DNA of 64,000 nt, taken from contig OX411543.1 of NCBI GenBank assembly GCA_948146395.1, forward strand, positions 29,341,558 to 29,405,557. The letters run 5' to 3'. Every line of letters begins with the position of its first letter. Position 1 is the stretch's first letter. The DNA is from Fragum whitleyi (lineage: Eukaryota; Mollusca; Bivalvia; Cardiida; Cardiidae). Positions 10,389-22,702 of the stretch are shown in pieces. Below the pieces are notes generated by a model. The model did no database searches and had not been told where the DNA came from. It saw only the letters and a program-made list of their open reading frames with translations. A program made the translations under genes and the position numbers.

Positions 10389-10546
10389 AGGCATTGCTGG
10401 TATTGTAATCTGTACTGGCTTTCTTGTTTTCTTGGGTGGAGGCTTTGGGGCATCAACAAGCTGTGAGGCTTTGGGTTTGACTTCATCCTCCAGTTCATCA
10501 GTTTCCTCAATCACACTTGATGACTGTACCTTTGGCTCTGGGAGAT
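10389..10546 (-). CDS. PRCC: PRCC exon 2
   Basis: The 158-nt exon starts after ATTACAG (CT at 10547-10548) and ends at a GTAATT donor (10388-10383). Its first two bases complete the split GAT codon begun by the last base of exon 1, and it ends in phase 0. The peptide includes LPEPKVQSSSVIEE, then KASQLVDAPKPPPKKTRKPV and QITIPAMP. KTRKPVQITIPAMP corresponds to vertebrate KKRKEPVKIAAPEL. Proline-rich and basic, as expected for PRCC. Three decayed partial copies of its 3' half follow in the next intron. Confidence 0.9.
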
Positions 10547-12109
10547 CTGTAATACAAAAATGAGTCTATGTGCAACATTTCCAACAATTTCATGTGTGAT
10601 GGACAGATATTGGGTTGTTTGTAAGGGGTTTAATGCTGCTTTCAATATCATTTCAGTCAAATTTCAGTCAGACTGTGAACCTTCTTATGGTTTCAGTTGT
10701 TTTTAGTTCAGCTTTTCATCAGAGCTCCAGCTGCTAGTATCACTATGTACTACTTATCAAACACCCATTGGTGGGAGACAAATGACTCTCTTGGATTTAA
10801 GTTCTACTCAAGCCCCCTTTTATTGACAGGCTAAAGCATTACTGCTGAGCTTGCCAGGTTCAGGAAAGACTCTGGTCAGACTGTGCAGATGCACATTGGC
10901 CTGCATTCTTTTCTTAGCTCAAATCTGAAATTGTTGGAAATGTTGTGCATGAGCTAAAATAGAAAATTAAGATGCTTGTTCCATCTCAGAGTAGGTGGTA
11001 AAGTGATTCTTAAGTATTTTGTTGAACTGTCTCTTTGTTACAATTTGTTAAGATTCATTGACTCTGTCCTTGTCATTCATTATATTGTCAGGGCTCTTGT
11101 TATTGTTTAATATTGATGAGTCATTGGCTCCACACCTGTGAAATTCTGGGGGCCAGAACAGATTTTAAAGGGGCTAAAACGACAGAAAAACAAATCATTT
11201 TATAAGTTGAACTTTGCACATTTAAGAGGCAAAGTTGCACATTGAAGAGTCCCTTTGCCTGTTTCTTGTAATGATATGAAGTCAGCAATTAATTTGTAAA
11301 AAAATAGAAAAAAATGTGAAAATCTTAGGTATAAAACAATGTTTTGACCCTTGGTAATTTCTCTGACCCCTTGAGCGAAATTACTATGGGTCAAATTAAG
11401 GCTATCAGACACCATTGGAAACGTTAACTTGAATAAGCTAAAGTAACAAAAACTTTACCCCCCTAAATAAAAGTTTATCCCAGAGTAGGAGAACTGAAAT
11501 ATAACAAGCATGAGATAGCGGTACTTATCATAAATGGAATCACCTATGTACTGATAGAGTAAAGAAATTCATCAAGAAAAACAATTTTTTCTCCAAATCG
11601 ATATTCAATGCATTTTGTCGTTTCAGTTTTAGTGGTTTTGAAAGCATGTTATTTTACGCAATGACACATGCCCTTTACCGATGTAATTCAAAGGATGGTT
11701 AAAATAATAGTAGTTTTGTTTCTGTGATCCTTCAGTAAAATTCAAAGACTGTTACAGCAAAAAAATTGTAGGCCCCAATGTCTCTATATTAAACTCGTCC
11801 AAGTCTGTTTATAAACATACAGATAGCATGGTTTACCTTTACCCATAACACTTCTGTGATTGTTTACAAAAATTAACTGCCAACTATATGTTAATTGACA
11901 TTTAAATAGGATCCCCCTGGACAAGAAGAAAAATGGCTCCAAATTTGGCTCCTAAAATCTAAATTTAGCTCCATTTTTTTTTTACTTGGCGAAAGTGTTG
12001 GCGAGAAAAATTTTCAGTCCAGAGAAGGCCCTGTAACCTGATATAGCTTGGTCTTATATTATGATGTATCAATATTTCAATAAATAATTATTAAAATAAA
12101 TTTCTTAAA
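10547..12109. other. PRCC intron 1, unrecognised
   Basis: Long AT-rich intron stretch. It contains SINE-like words near 10750-10790 (CACCCATTGGTGGGAGACAA) and otherwise no repeat shared with the window. The 71-codon open frame at 11200-11415 has no recognisable features. Confidence 0.45.
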
Positions 12110-12475
12110 CAGGGATGTGGAAATAGACAGTTTTTCCACTGTCCCTGGGCAAGTTATACATGATTTTCTACTTGTCAAGGAGAACTTGCCTTCTACTTGA
12201 AGGTGAACTTGCTTGCAAAAATAGAGAATAGATAAAATAAAATATTGTTTTTGATGAAGAAAATGATGAAACCCAGCAATTTCTTCATTGAAAACAATAC
12301 TTTCTTTGCCTTGATACAAATTTTTGGCTTATTAATTTCTTACCTCTATTAAGTACCATTCCAAGATTTGTACTCGAATTACTTGTCCACGAACAAGTGG
12401 CAAAGAAAAATGTACTTGTCCACAGGTAGAAAAACCCATTTCGGACTAGTTGGGCATGGGAATTCCACAAACCTG
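12110..12475 (+). mobile_element. hAT-like MITE with CAGGG termini
   Basis: The left end CAGGGATGTGGAAAT is inverted at the right end as ATTCCACAAACCTG. The body contains repeated ACTTGTC / GACAAG words. A reversed relative occupies 52339-52691 and a fragment lies near 40225-40300. CAGGG termini are typical of hAT elements, but a clean 8-bp duplication was not seen, so the superfamily is a guess. Confidence 0.6.
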
Positions 12476-12960
12476 TCCTAAATCTTGAGAAGTTATATTC
12501 ATGATAATCGCCTCTGAATAGCGAGCCAGAAATGTACATTTTTGGTGTTAAAATGGAGTTCATTCTAGATTAAAAATATAAGGTTGATAATGTAACTTTT
12601 AACCAATTCCTTCCTTAAGAGGGTTAAGTTCCATTGCGTCTACTCCCATTTTGTCAACTGCACTTTTTTTGCCACCAGTACCATTTCATCTACAGTCCCA
12701 TTTCATCTACAGCCCAATTATGTCTACACTTTTGTAAAAAATAATTATTAAAAATCCATTTTTTGTGTGTTTTTTTAATTAAAAGATAAAATTTTACTTA
12801 AAATGACAAACTAAGTTAATTTGTATGCACTTTTGTGAAAGGCCCTGCTAATTTGTGCACTTTTGTGCAAATAAACTTTACAATGGTCTTCAGACAATTA
12901 GATGTTTTGTAAAAAGAAAAGAAGTTTTCAGTACTGTACTAAGGATTTCTATTATGAACA
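12476..12960. repeat. Intron with orphan TCATCTACAG-type array
   Basis: At 12638-12735 the words CCATTTCATCTACAG, CCATTTTGTCAAC and CAATTATGTCTACAC repeat in tandem with drift. They resemble the arrays that bound the elements at 1908 and 27241. No inverted partner was found, so this may be one surviving end of a third such element. The rest is AT-rich and unrecognised. Confidence 0.4.
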
Positions 12961-14007
12961 AAGCCATGAATGGCTTGAGTCGCTCCACAGGCTTGAAATT
13001 ATTGTAAAAGCAAATCTAAGTTTTGACTAGATTTTTAGATATTTTGGGTTCTACTGATATGATGTTGAAATGATTTTCAAAGCTTCCACTATATAACATA
13101 TAGAGAAATGACTTCCACCCATAAAAGAAATATATTTTTCATCCAATGCCATTAATTTTTGGCTGCATGATAATGGGTCACCCAAGGATCATACTAATGA
13201 AGTTAGATTGATATCCATCAGTTACATTCTGAGAAAAGGATTTTCAAAGTTTCCACTTTATAGCATATAGAGAAATGACCTCTGCCAATAAAAGACATAT
13301 TTTTCATCTGATCACAATAATCTAGGCTGCATGATTATGGGTCACCCAAGGATCATACTAATGAAGTTTGATTGATATCCATCAGATGCATTCTGAGAAA
13401 ATGATTTTTAAAATTTCCCCTATATAGCATATAGACAAATGACCTCTGCCCATAAAACACATATTTTTCATCCAATCACAATAATTTTTAAAGACTGATA
13501 AAGGGTCACCCAATGATCATTTATGTAAAATTTGGTTGATATCTATCTGTTAGATTCTGAGAAAATTATTTTCAAAGTTTCCACTATATAACGTATAGAG
13601 AAATGACCTCTGCCCATAAAATACATTTTTTTCATTCAATCACAATAATTTCTTTGTAGACTAATAAAGGGTCACCCAAGGATCCTTCATGTAAAATTTA
13701 ATTGTTATCCATCAATTAGAATCAGAGAAAAGTCACTTTTTACCATATTTTGAAATTAGCCACGCCCATTAAATCCATGTTTTTCGTTGGATCAAAATTT
13801 CTTGAACAACTTTGAAAGAGGGTTGTCCAAGGATAATTCCTGTGAAGTTTGGTTGAAATTCATCCAGTAGTTTCTGAGAAGGTTTTTACAGAAAAAGTTT
13901 ACGCCCGGATGCGCCGATGCATGTATGGGCGGACGGACGGTCGCATGTACAGCACGATGGACACAATGCCATGACAATAGCCCCAGTGGCTTTCAGCCAG
14001 TGGAGCT
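12961..14007 (+). repeat. Hairpin-ended repeat, family A, complete copy
   Basis: It begins at the palindrome AAGCCATGAATGGCTTGAG. It runs through about five degenerate 166-bp units (AATGACCTCTGCCCATAAAA, GGGTCACCCAAGGATCAT) and a GGACGGACGG tract. It ends with CCCCAGTGGCTTTCAGCCAG and GTGGAGCT. Non-coding. Confidence 0.85.
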
Positions 14008-14199
14008 AATTAAAAACAACCTCTATTTGTCATTCTGATCTTTTAAGAAATCTGACACTGAAAAATTAGATTTCAATTAAATAGGTTCAGGTGTGAAAGG
14101 CAAACAGGTCATACAGGTAATAAATCTTCTCAACATCTACCGTTCTGTCTGCCATATAGACTGTGAATGTATGAAATATATCAGCAACAAATGCTCCCA

Positions 14200-16090
14200 G
14201 GTTTCATATTCAACCTCTTATCATCCCATGGTCATTTCGTTGCAGGCGTTGTAGGTTGGGCTTGGAAAGGGGCCATGTCTGGCTTGCATAAATCATGACG
14301 CTTCTGACGCATGTTTAGTACACTTTTCCTCGTGTTTGGTAGGTGAGGTGGCGTGAAGTAAGTATTGGCATCAGCTCTTTAACTCGTTTCATGCAGATTT
14401 GACTCCAGTGATGGTGGCTGAGTCACATCCACCAGCAGCCGAAAGCATGTCTCCCAGATAGCAAAAGTTAAAGGATGCCACAACCTCCAACTTGTCCTGT
14501 CCTACCTGCACCTCTGTCTGGGATCTTCTGTCGAGTGGTCTTGCTGCTCCCATACAGTGGGCACACTTGAAGTTTTGATCCTCTTTGAGCTTTTCAGTCT
14601 GCTACATTTCTTGTGGACCCAGGTATGGCAACCACTGCATAGGATGCTGTTATTGCTCACACCAGTGCAGCATACAGCGCATGGAACTTCCCAGAGCTCT
14701 CAAGAATATCCAGCCATGTTCTGCAGATCATGATCTTTGTCTTTTTTGAATATACTTGCAGTCCTTTTTTCTCCATATCTTCCTTCCAGATAAGCAGTCT
14801 GGAGACACATTCCTCAAATATTTCTGTGATGACAACAAGATCATCTGCATAGAGATCCTCCCAGGGGACACCAGACCGGAATTCACGAAGAGGGCTTCAA
14901 GTACTGTGATGAAGGGTAGCGGGCTACAAAGCCCTGATGGACACCGATCTCACTATGAAACTCCTCACTGTAACTACTTGCACACAGCTCCGGGCATTGG
15001 TGTACATACATTGGACTATCTGTTCTTCTACCATAAGCTTCCTTAAAGCCCACCAGATAACCTTACAAGGGACTCTGTCGAAGGCCTTCTCTAGATCAAC
15101 AAAGGCCATATACAATCTTCTGTTAGCTGCAAGGTACTTCTCTTGCAGTTGTCTGACGATGCAGATAGCATCTGTTGCGCCCCTGCTAGGAACGAAACCA
15201 AACTGTGATTTGTCTATTGTGACCGCTTGTCTAATGAGGCTGTCTACAATCCTCTCTAAGACCTTCATTACCTGTTCTGTTAACTTCAGACCACGGTCAT
15301 TCCCTCTGTCCAGAGCATCCCCTTTACCCTTGTACAAGCTTATAATGAAACTGCGCTCCCAGTCTGATGGCACTTTTCCGTCCTTGATGATGGAAGTTGC
15401 CAGCTCAAGGATCAATTCTACACCACAATCGCCTGAAGCTCTGATCATCTCTGCCACTATTCCTGAAGGTCCTGCAGCTTTGCCCATTTTCATCTTGGAG
15501 ATGGCCTTCTTCGCCATTTCTGCTGTAATTGGAATGGGAGGTCCTTCTACGGGTGCTTCCTCAGACAGATGCTCTGGGTCCCATTCAAACTCGACATTTT
15601 ATTAGGAGCATTTGATAGTGCTCCAGCCAGGCTTGTTGCTTGGAATCATCACTCAAGGACATCTCACCAGCATCATTCCTTACAGGCTTCTCTCCAATAA
15701 CTTCCGCATTCTGTGTTCTCATCTGACTGGCCAGGCGGTAGATGTCGGATGATTTGGGGTCTATGTCATAGAATATGTCCTTTTCAGCTTCGTATCATGC
15801 ATGATGCACAGTACGTCTAGGTGTGCACTTGGATGACTCATATGAAGCTCTTGAAACTTTTCCCTTTTTCCATGCTTTAAAGGCCTTCCTCTTTGCTGAT
15901 ATGTCTTGTTCGACTTGTTCATTCCACCACCAGGTTTCTTTAGGCCTCCTCAGTTGTTTTCAGCAAGCCTGTCTTAAGATTAGCCCAAATTTCCTCTGTG
16001 TTGTCCTTTCATGGGGAGGTGTCTACATGCAAGCTGAATATCTCTTCAAAACTCCCTTGTTGCTGGATCTTTAAGTTTCCAGATCTTTAG
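14200..16090 (-). pseudogene. RTE/CR1-like LINE reverse transcriptase fragment
   Basis: The longest intact piece, 15517-14924, encodes reverse-transcriptase motifs in order. GKAAGPSGIVAEMI is at the N-terminal side, followed by DWERSFIISLYKGKGD, FGFVPSRGATDA and FVDLEKAFDRVP, the motif with the first catalytic Asp. The YADD region expected further on falls after the frame breaks and was not confirmed. Homology appears to extend on both sides as broken frames (for example 15520-16080). This is a non-LTR retrotransposon relic with multiple frameshifts inside PRCC intron 1, same strand as PRCC. The clade call is by general motif resemblance only. Confidence 0.75.
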
Positions 16091-16826
16091 GCGAGGGGTA
16101 CCAATATTTTATACAATAATGCATAAAAAGTGTTGACATCATGTTTTAAGATAACAAAGATGCATTAAGATAATTTGAAACCTTAAAAAAGAACATAGTA
16201 ACAAATATAGACGAAATTGGACACTTGCGCAAAACAGGAGTAGAATCAAAGCGCTAAAAGCACTAAAGGCCTGGTTCATAAAGAGGCAATAAGATATGAG
16301 AAGGCATGCACTCGAATATTTTAATCTTTTGAGCAAGGCTTTTTGAGGCGAGGGAAACCAAGGGTTCGATTTACCTATAGGGATCACAAGCCACATTTCA
16401 AACTCACTTCAAAGGAAAAAATGTTGAACCGTATGCTCACTATATAGCGCCGAATCCATCAAAAAAACAATTCCCAAAGTATGGATTACTACACCTGATA
16501 CCGCTTCGCAGACAGGCACAACTCACATTTTTGTAATTTTAGTTGAGTTGATTTGTTTGCTACTAGTCAGTCAATTTATCCATTCTATCATTCCGTCTAA
16601 CAATCATAGTAATGCTGTTTTCCTAGGGTCACAAGCCCGTCGGCACTTTCTTTTACATTGAATTGAATTCCATGAAGAAGTTGTATTTTACTGTGGGAAC
16701 ACAAGAAATTGATAGTGTAAATTTCTCCCACAACATGGTCTATCCTATACTCATACCCATACAGGGCTAGAAAATAGCGGTGGTCCGAGGTCCGGGACCT
16801 TCAAATTCCAGGATTGGACTCGCCCA
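16091..16826. other. PRCC intron 1, no feature recognised
   Basis: Moderately AT-rich unique-looking sequence. No splice-flanked coding segment of PRCC was recognised here, and none is needed for phase. Confidence 0.45.
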
Positions 16827-17899
16827 AACAAGAGACCTAAGAGGGCCTGTATCGCTCCACTGGCTTTAAAATCTTTAGACTTTCATTAAATAAAGCTTAC
16901 TTTAAATGAATACATTAACACCCCGAAATCTCCTAAGACCTATTTAATAATGATTAACCGGTTCTGGTCCATATTGCACCAAAATACTCAATCACAATGA
17001 ACCTGCAACTCTTTACCCATCTTATTAAAACATAAGGTTCAGAAGATGTCATTCAAAGAATTTGAGCTCAAAATAGGCCCCGCCTGCCATGCCCATATTT
17101 ATGGACCAATCAAAATTTCTTGAACAATTTAAATAAATATTCACCCAAGAAACATTCTGGTAAATTTTCATTGAAATTAGCTGAGTGGTTCCGGAGGAGA
17201 TATCGTTCAAAGATTTTGGCCTCAAAATAAGCCCCGCCCTGCCACACCCAAATATATGGGCCAATCAAAATTTAGCAAATAATTTTTGAAAAGAGACACT
17301 CAAGGAACATTCTGGTAAAGTTTCATTGAAATCAGCCAAGTGGTTAAGGAGAAAATGTCATTCGAAAATTTCGGGCTAAAAAAAAGGCCCCACCCTGCCA
17401 CGCCCATATTTCAGGACCAATCAAAATATCTTGAACAATTTAAGTTAAGGGTCAACCAAGGAACATTCTGTTAAAGTTTCATTGAAATGGGTCGAGTGGT
17501 TCAGGAGGAGATGTTGTTCAAAGATTTCAGGCTCAAAATAAGCCCCGCCCTGCCATGCCCATATTTACGGGCCAATCAAAATTTCCTGAACAATTTAAGT
17601 AAAGGGTCACCAAAGGAACATCCATGCCAAGTTTCATTGAAATCGGCCCAATGGTTTGGGAGAAGAAGATTTTTAAAGATTTCAAAGTGAAAAAATGCCC
17701 CGCCCTGCCACGCCCATATTTGGGGCCAATCAAAATTCTTTGAACAATTTCAGAAGAGGGCCACCCAAGGATCATTTCTACCAAGTTTGGTTAAAATCTG
17801 CCCATTGGTTTTGGAGGAGAAGATGTTTAAAGAAAAAGTTTACACACGGACGGACACTCCGCCATGACAATAGCTCACTGGCCTTTGGCCAGTGGAGCT
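16827..17899 (+). repeat. Hairpin-ended repeat, family A2
   Basis: It starts with AACAAGAGACC. GAGGGCCTGTATCGCTCCAC follows near the start, then about six units of roughly 155 bp marked by GCCCCGCCCTGCCACGCCCA and GGACCAATCAAAAT. The end is the palindrome ACTGGCCTTTGGCCAGT and GGAGCTAAAAA. A relic lies at 37195-37580. Units share the phrase AAGGAACATTCTGGTAAAG with other families. Confidence 0.85.
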
Positions 17900-18722
17900 A
17901 AAAATTGATCTTTTTCGTAAGGTATTTCCGACTGCTTCCTTGTTTTAGACTACCTCGAAGAATTATTTATCAACTCTTTTCCAGTTTCCATACTGGTTCC
18001 CGATTTGTGATTGTATTAGTTTAATCTAAAGCGCTTAAGCCAGTATCAAGTTCCGCATCTATTAGACCGGAACTTTTATCTGACTATTTTGTAAAATATA
18101 TTTTTTGTATTTTTTAATAAACGGAAATCAACAGAATCAACCCAACCTGAGAAAGACAAAAATATGATTCCCAAAACGGATGCATTCATTTCAATTGCAT
18201 TGGAAAGAATCATTTCCGTGGGTTGTGTATAAGGAGGGTATTAAACAGATGGTACATTCAATCTGTCGGAAATACCTAAAGCTTGTAGATGAAATGACTG
18301 CATGATATATGGCCACTGCAAACTAGAAAAATCGGTTCCTTCAAAATTCATGCTATTCTCAAGGGCACCTCTCACATTTTACAACAACAGAACTATTTCA
18401 ATAATTTATGTACAACATATGTTGTTCTTTTAATAGGTCTTAATGTTTATTTTGTTGTCTTGATGATGCAGTAAATAAATGAAAACAATCAGTGAGTGAT
18501 AGTTTCCTATTCAGTTTATTTCTTTACAAATTGTTTTAAAAGTATGGACCTGCCCTGTTTCCTATGGCCTGCTAAACCAGGCCAAAAAAAATGGGACTTG
18601 TGAACAAATATGTAGAGGACACAGTGGTTCTGAAATAAGCTGCCCGAGTTGTCCAACCTGTCCATTAAGCTCAGTGTTCCCACTGCTGATTCAATCTGGG
18701 GGTACAAATGGGTATTTAACAG
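17900..18722. other. PRCC intron 1, no gene
   Basis: No recognisable gene. A CAATCTGGGGGTACAAATGG word near 18690 is echoed at 22735-22790 on the other side of the LINE, so the LINE may have inserted into an older repeat. Confidence 0.4.
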
Positions 18723-19952
18723 CATCTTGATCTTGATCTTGATTGTGTACGGCAATACATCCTTGGACATTCTTTCACCGCGCTTGCGGCAAGTGTTGGT
18801 GATTAGAATTTGTTTTTGATATCGTAGATAAAGGTTTTGACAGGATCACTCGAGTTTGTGTAATTTTTGATAAATTCCGGTGATAATGAATTCCAGTCCC
18901 GAATAGTATTTGGAATAAAACTTGATTTATATGTCTCTGTTCTTGCATATAAGAGGTTGAAGTGTTGAGCATATCTTGTTTTCGAGGTACGTTTTGGTCT
19001 ATTTAGTTGGTTAGTTGGTATGGAAGCGTTGTTGTTTAAGCCCATACAGAATAAAATTAGTCGATTTCTCTTTCTTCTTTGTTTAAGACTGTCTAGTTTC
19101 AACGATGATAGAATGTTGGTCATAGATTCTGGATTGTAATCATAGTTAGAAGTAATAAAACGAGCAGATCTTTTTTGTACAGTTTCTTTTTTTTCTTGTA
19201 GATAAATTTGGTGGGGATCCCATGCTGCTTCCTAACACTGGTTTGATACGTCCTTTATATGCTTGTAGTTTAACCTCAAGGGGACACTGGTCAGCCCAAT
19301 TACCAAGCATGTTAATATCTTTTTGTAGTTCATTACAGTCTGAATGTGAATTAATCTCTCTATAGCATACACAGTCATCTGCGAAAAGTCGAATGTTTGA
19401 TGTAATGTTACTGTCTATGTCGTTGATGTGGACTAGGAATAGTATTGGTCATAGGACTGTGCCTTGCGGTACACTTGACTGGACAGAAGATAGGGATGAT
19501 TTGGCACCATTTACTACCACTTGTTGTTTTCTGTTAACTAGGAAAGAGTCTATCCAATTCAGTATGTTCTTTCTTACTCCGTACTTATGTAATTTGGTCT
19601 TCAATAGTTCATGAGGCACTGTGTCTAAGGCTTTTTCAAAGTCCAAAATAAATATATCAACTTGTTTGTTACAGTCTATTGATTGTGCCCAGTCATTGAT
19701 CACTGTAGTAAGTTGTGTTTCACAGCTGTGATGTTTCCTAAACGCATGTTGTTTTTCGTTAAGTATGTTATGGTTTTCGAAGTGTTTCATGAGGTTTGAG
19801 CAGATCATATGTTCAAGAAGTTTGCAACAAATGCATGTCAAGGAAACTGGACGATAATTACATGGGAGTGATTTATCGTTCTTTTTGTATAGTGGGCATA
19901 TATTTGCCAGTCTCCATTCCTCTGGGACTACTCCTGAGTCAATTGATTGTTG

Positions 19953-21503
19953 AACAAGAGGACCGTTGGCCCTGGGTGCGCTCACCTGAGAAAAAAGCTT
20001 CATTACCTAGGTATGTCCATGCAACCACAGAAAAAGAGATTTTCACTTATTCAATCAGATAACATTTGAAATAATCCTTCCCCCCCCTCTCTGCTCCTCC
20101 CCTGGTCATTATTTATCTAAGCTTTTTTATAAAAGGTCTGTGATCAGCTAATCTATGCCAGAAATACAGGCTGAGTCTGAGACTTTTGAAGTTTTCTTTA
20201 ATGAGTTGATCAATCCATGTAAAATATAAAGGCTGTATGGATTCAAAATTCTCAACCAAGCACTCCCCCCCTCCCCCAAGATGCTCTGCACCTGGTTAAT
20301 CTACAGTCATGATTTTAGCTAATTCAATTAATGTCCATAATGTGATCATCCATACCAATTTTCAAGTCTGTAGGACTCCTGGTTCATTAGAAGAAGTTTA
20401 AAGATTTCAAAAATGATCCAAAGTACTACAGACACTCAGCACCTGGTGACCCTACAGTCATCATTTTAGCTACATGTATTTTTATTAAGGTCAATATATT
20501 GATCACCCATGACAATTTCCAAGTCTGTAGGGTTCCTGATCCAGGAGAAGAATAAGGTTAAAGATTTCAAAATTTATCCAAAGTAATACCCCCTCCCCCC
20601 TAATGCTCCGCATCTGGTGACCCTACATTCATGATTTTAGCTATTTAATTCAAGATCAATATGCTTATCATCCATGCCAATATTGAAGTCTGTAGGGCTC
20701 CTGGTTCATTAGAAGATGAAGGTTAAAGTTACAAAATTTTCACAAAAGTACTCCCCCCTGGTGCTCCGCACCTGGTGGCATTACAGTCATGATTTTAGCT
20801 ATTTTTATTAAGGTCTATGAGCTGATCCTCCATGCCCATTTTAAAGTCTGTAGGGCTTGTGGTTCATCAGAAGAAGAAGGTTAAAGATTACAAAATTTTC
20901 ACAAAAGTACTACCCTCTCCCCCCTGGTGCTCCGCACCTGGTGAATCTACAGTCATGATTTTAGCTAATTCAATTAATGTGTATGCCAATATTCAAATCT
21001 GTTGGGCTCCTGGTTTAGAAGAAGAAAAAGGTTAAAGATTACAAAATTTTCACAAAAGTACTACCCCCTCCCCCCTGGTGCTCTGCACCTGGTGGCCCAA
21101 CAGATATGATTTAAGCTATTTTAATTAAGGTCTATGAGCTGATCCTCCATGCCAAATTTGAGGCTGTAGGGCTTCTTATTCAGATGAAGAAGGTTAAAGA
21201 TTACAAAATTTACCCAAAGTACTACCCCCTCCCCCCTGGTGCTCCGCTCCTGCTGGCCCAACAGATATGATTTTAGCTATTTTTATTTAGGTCTATGAGC
21301 TGATCATCCATGCCAAATTTCAAGATGTAGGACTGCTTGTTCAGAAGAAGAATAATTTCAAGATGTAGGGCTGCTTGTTCAGAAGAAGAAGAATTTTAAA
21401 GATTTTTTTAAGTTTTTAACTTTTGTTGCCATAGCAACCAGAGTTTTTCACCGATTTCAATTCTTTTAGCAATTCTTAAAGGGGATCACCTAAGGAACAT
21501 TTC

Positions 21504-21535
<32 letters not shown>

Positions 21536-21647
21536 TAGGAGGAGATGTCATTTAAAGAAATTGTTGACAGACAACTGACGACGGATGGACGCCGGACAAA
21601 AGGTGATCACAATAGCTCAGTTGAGCACGTTGTGCTCAGGTGAGCTA
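19953..21647 (+). repeat. Hairpin-ended repeat, family B, inserted in LINE ORF
   Basis: It starts AACAAGAGGACC, has about eight units of roughly 155 bp (GGTGCTCCGCACCTGGTGAC, CTACAGTCATGATTTTAGCT), then GCCGGACAAAAGGTGATCAC. It ends in the hairpin GCTCAGTTGAGCAC...GTGCTCAGGTGAGCT. Removing it rejoins the LINE reading frame (LANLF to QQSIDSG) without a duplicated target beyond A residues. The same sub-family recurs reversed at 63326-64000. Confidence 0.9.
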
Positions 21648-21970
21648 AAAAGGTTGGCAAGAGTGTCCTTTATACTTGGGTTCAGCTCTTTTAGTACTTT
21701 AGGGTGTAACATGTCTGGGCCCATAGCTTTGGTTACATTTAGAAGCTTTTCTATTCCTTTCGGTGTGATATTTATGTTGTTCATAACTGGAAACTTGTTA
21801 GAACTGCACGAAATTGGGACAGATGTATATTCTGTTTTTGTGAACACACTCGTAAATTAGCAATTGAGGGCTTCTGCTTTTTCATGGTCTGATTCAACTG
21901 TTGTACCATTTTTGTTTTTGAGTGGTGGTATACTACTTTTCTCTGACTTTTGGCTATTAATATATCTCAA

Positions 21971-22193
21971 AAAACAAGATGTATTTGTGAAACACGAATG
22001 CCCCCGTAACAGCATTTTTTTTCAAAGTTTGACCTTGACAGATGACCTTGACCTTGTCACATGACCTTGACTTTGGTACCAGCGGATGCGGATCATTGAG
22101 ATATATCATCATGCCAAATATTAGCTTTGTATCTTGAATAGGCTTGAAGATATTGGCAAGGTTAAGTTTTTGGGTTAAGTTTTCGGACAGACG

Positions 22194-22224
<31 letters not shown>

Positions 22225-22279
22225 AGACAGACGGACATGAGTAAAACAATATGCCCCCGATCTCTCGATACCGGGGCAT
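21971..22279 (+). repeat. Hairpin-ended repeat, family C, inserted in LINE ORF
   Basis: AACAAGATGTATTTGTGAAAC to CGATACCGGGGCAT, with ACGGACAGACAGACGGACGG near 22192. It is inserted in the same LINE, between the parts that encode DIKSDSKF and RYINSQKSEKS. It is very similar to the copy at 6621-6907, suggesting recent activity. Confidence 0.9.
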
Positions 22280-22702
22280 AAAAATTTTGAATCACTTTTG
22301 ATGTCGCCTATGAGGCTGTTGACATAATTGTCGTGAGATTCCTTTGTTAGTTTTTTGATTGATTGTCTAATAATTTGCCATTTCCTTTTAAGTCTTTGGC
22401 TATTAGTTTTCTTGTAATTTGCATGACTTTATTTCTTAATTTCACCAGTTTTTTTTATCTAATTTGAAACCCAAGGAAGGGTTTTAGATCCTTTGGCCGT
22501 TTTGGTTGGAATGTTTCATTTTTAGAGATTCCTGTATTGCTGTTTTAAAGAGGTTCCAATTTTCTTCAATATTTCTGTTGTTTTGGTGGGCATTGAAGTA
22601 CTTTTCTCTACTAAACGTTTCTAGATCTTCCCTCATGGCATCATAATTTCCTTTGGAATAAAGTAGAAATGTCTTCTTTGGATATTTTTTATATGCATGC
22701 AT

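Larger units (their letters stand above)
18723..22702 (-). mobile_element. CR1/Jockey-like LINE, 5'-truncated and split by two insertions
   Basis: Four separated minus-strand pieces are collinear parts of one ORF2. 22702-22484 reads SREKYFNAHQNNRNIEENW (linker before RT). About 22280-22480 plus 21847-21660 reads KGIEKLLNVTKAMGPD. 20003-19449 carries RT motifs LYKKNDKSLPCNYRPVSL, ILDFEKALDTVPHELL and SSVPQGTVL. 19123-18803 has the C-terminal SFIPNTIRDWNSLSPE. An (ATCTTG)n run at 18723-18746 is the likely 3' terminal simple repeat. The coding frame is interrupted by family B (19953-21647) and family C (21971-22279) repeats. FEKALDTVP has Leu where Phe is usual (AFDTV), and stops are present, so it is inactive. 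Confidence 0.85.

Noticed and set aside
14937..15605. 222-codon open frame on the plus strand
   Set aside because: It is the antisense shadow of the reverse transcriptase on the minus strand, which shows real RT motifs.
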